From: Aporhodopirellula aestuarii
GTDB lineage: Bacteria > Planctomycetota > Planctomycetia > Pirellulales > Pirellulaceae
Assembly: GCF_023701485.1 (NCBI RefSeq)
Contig: NZ_JAMQBK010000060.1
Coordinates: 1 to 64,000, forward strand
Direction of reading: 5' to 3'
Length of the DNA: 64,000 nt
Shown here: one piece after another, positions 63,564-64,000 of the stretch
How positions within the stretch are numbered: the first letter of the stretch is position 1
Layout of the letters: the number at the start of each line of letters is the position of its first letter
Made by a program: the position numbers and the translations under genes
Notes under the pieces: model-generated
Told to the model about the DNA's origin: nothing
What the model saw: the letters and a program-made list of their open reading frames with translations, nothing else
Database searches by the model: none

Positions 63564-64000
63564 CTAATCAATCAACGATTCCCCCGTTGAGCTCACATCT
63601 TCCAAATCGTTGCCTGCTAGCTCGCCACGATACCGACAGGCTTCGAGGAATGACTCGAGTAGCACCTGTGCGGCAATGGCATCGATTCGCTTTTTGGTTT
63701 TCTTTCGTGTCGTTTTACTCTGTCTTATCTTCTGGTTCGCGGCCACCGTGGTGTATCGTTCATCAAACAAACGCGTGGGTAGCTGCGTGACCCGCTTGAG
63801 CCAAATTGCAAACTTTCTCGCCTCCGCGCTCTTATCGCTTTCCCCGCCGTCGCAGTGAATCGGAAGCCCCACGACCCAAGCCGAAACACGCTCCTCGATG
63901 GCGAGTTTGCAAAAATATTTCTCGTCGGCTTCGTACCCGCCCGCGTCAGGTTGCGTCACCGGGTGAACCTCCAACGGACTCGCCAAGATCCGATCCGGAT
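63564..64000 (-). CDS. ruvX: Holliday junction resolvase-like protein RuvX/YqgF (N-terminus beyond the window)
   Basis: The visible 145 codons reach the window edge with the frame open, so the N-terminus is missing. Upstream of the first in-frame TTG the translation PDRILASPLEV fits the family's N-terminal region, so that TTG is not the real start. Later motifs are VVGLPIHCDGG, FDERYTT and DAIAAQVLLESFL, the RuvX order with the conserved Asp and Glu residues. The protein takes part in 16S rRNA 5'-end maturation or DNA processing. It is 82 bases upstream of the peptidase start. Confidence 0.9.
   Translation of the reverse strand, partial: PDRILASPLEVHPVTQPDAGGYEADEKYFCKLAIEERVSAWVVGLPIHCDGGESDKSAEARKFAIWLKRVTQLPTRLFDERYTTVAANQKIRQSKTTRKKTKKRIDAIAAQVLLESFLEACRYRGELAGNDLEDVSSTGESLID

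Overview
The window looks like chromosomal DNA of a planctomycete, most likely from the Pirellulales (Rhodopirellula-like). The grounds are two formylglycine-type sulfatases with signal peptides, a PQQ-propeller protein and other exported proteins with glycine-rich tails, paired DUF3299-like proteins, a DUF3500-like protein, a type B (zinc-ligand-free) ribosomal protein L36, a BBP2-like outer-membrane barrel, weak Shine-Dalgarno signals, frequent GTG/TTG starts, and short mixed-strand operons. This is inferred from protein families; no 16S gene is present. I saw no rRNA, tRNA, insertion sequence, integrase, prophage or CRISPR array, so this reads as core chromosome rather than an island.

Layout. 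1-5.0 kb: a minus-strand ABC-2 export operon (ATPase, permease, anchored acidic-tailed protein, and probably a fourth gene cut by the window edge). 5.2-8.6 kb: folC, a phosphopantetheinyl transferase, a small membrane protein and folA. 8.6-16.0 kb: AI-2E-type membrane protein, a large SWIM/SNF2 helicase, a TauE/SafE permease and a sulfatase. 16.2-24.2 kb: an unknown protein, two DUF3299-like envelope proteins, hpt with two GT4 glycosyltransferases, a DUF1499-like protein and rarA. 24.3-27.0 kb: an aldehyde dehydrogenase/acyl-adenylate ligase pair that resembles the LuxC/LuxE division of labour. 27.3-34 kb: an exported glycine-rich protein with a clear promoter candidate and terminator, gyrB and the PQQ-propeller protein. 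34-40 kb: a DJ-1/PfpI protein, a membrane-anchored von Willebrand A protein, a DUF3500-like protein, and the ferredoxin-flippase-truB operon. 40.4-46.2 kb: an RlmI-like methyltransferase, an FHA protein with a distant BshC-like partner, rpmJ, and a CelD-like acetyltransferase. 46.3-53.3 kb: an exported GGDR-repeat protein, small membrane proteins, pgl, a large exported unknown, the porin and an SseB-like protein. 53.6-57.4 kb: an ArsS-like radical SAM enzyme next to a MacB/LolCDE-type ABC exporter, then smpB. 57.5-64 kb: lipA, an O-antigen-ligase-like protein, a second sulfatase, a gingipain-family (C25) peptidase, and ruvX cut by the edge.

How the genes fit together. Housekeeping functions (folate synthesis, purine salvage, lipoate, pentose phosphate, tRNA and rRNA modification, gyrase, trans-translation, replication-fork repair) are interleaved with envelope functions (sulfatases, exporters, porin, glycosyltransferases, O-antigen ligase, repeat-rich exported proteins). 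The less ordinary points are the LuxC/LuxE-like pair, the BshC-like protein behind an FHA protein, the L36 gene with a dyad over its putative promoter, the porin with an 11-cysteine N-terminal segment, the GGDR super-repeat protein, and the ArsS/ABC neighbourhood. None amounts to a clearly new defence or mobile system. All function calls rest on motif recognition by eye, without database searches.
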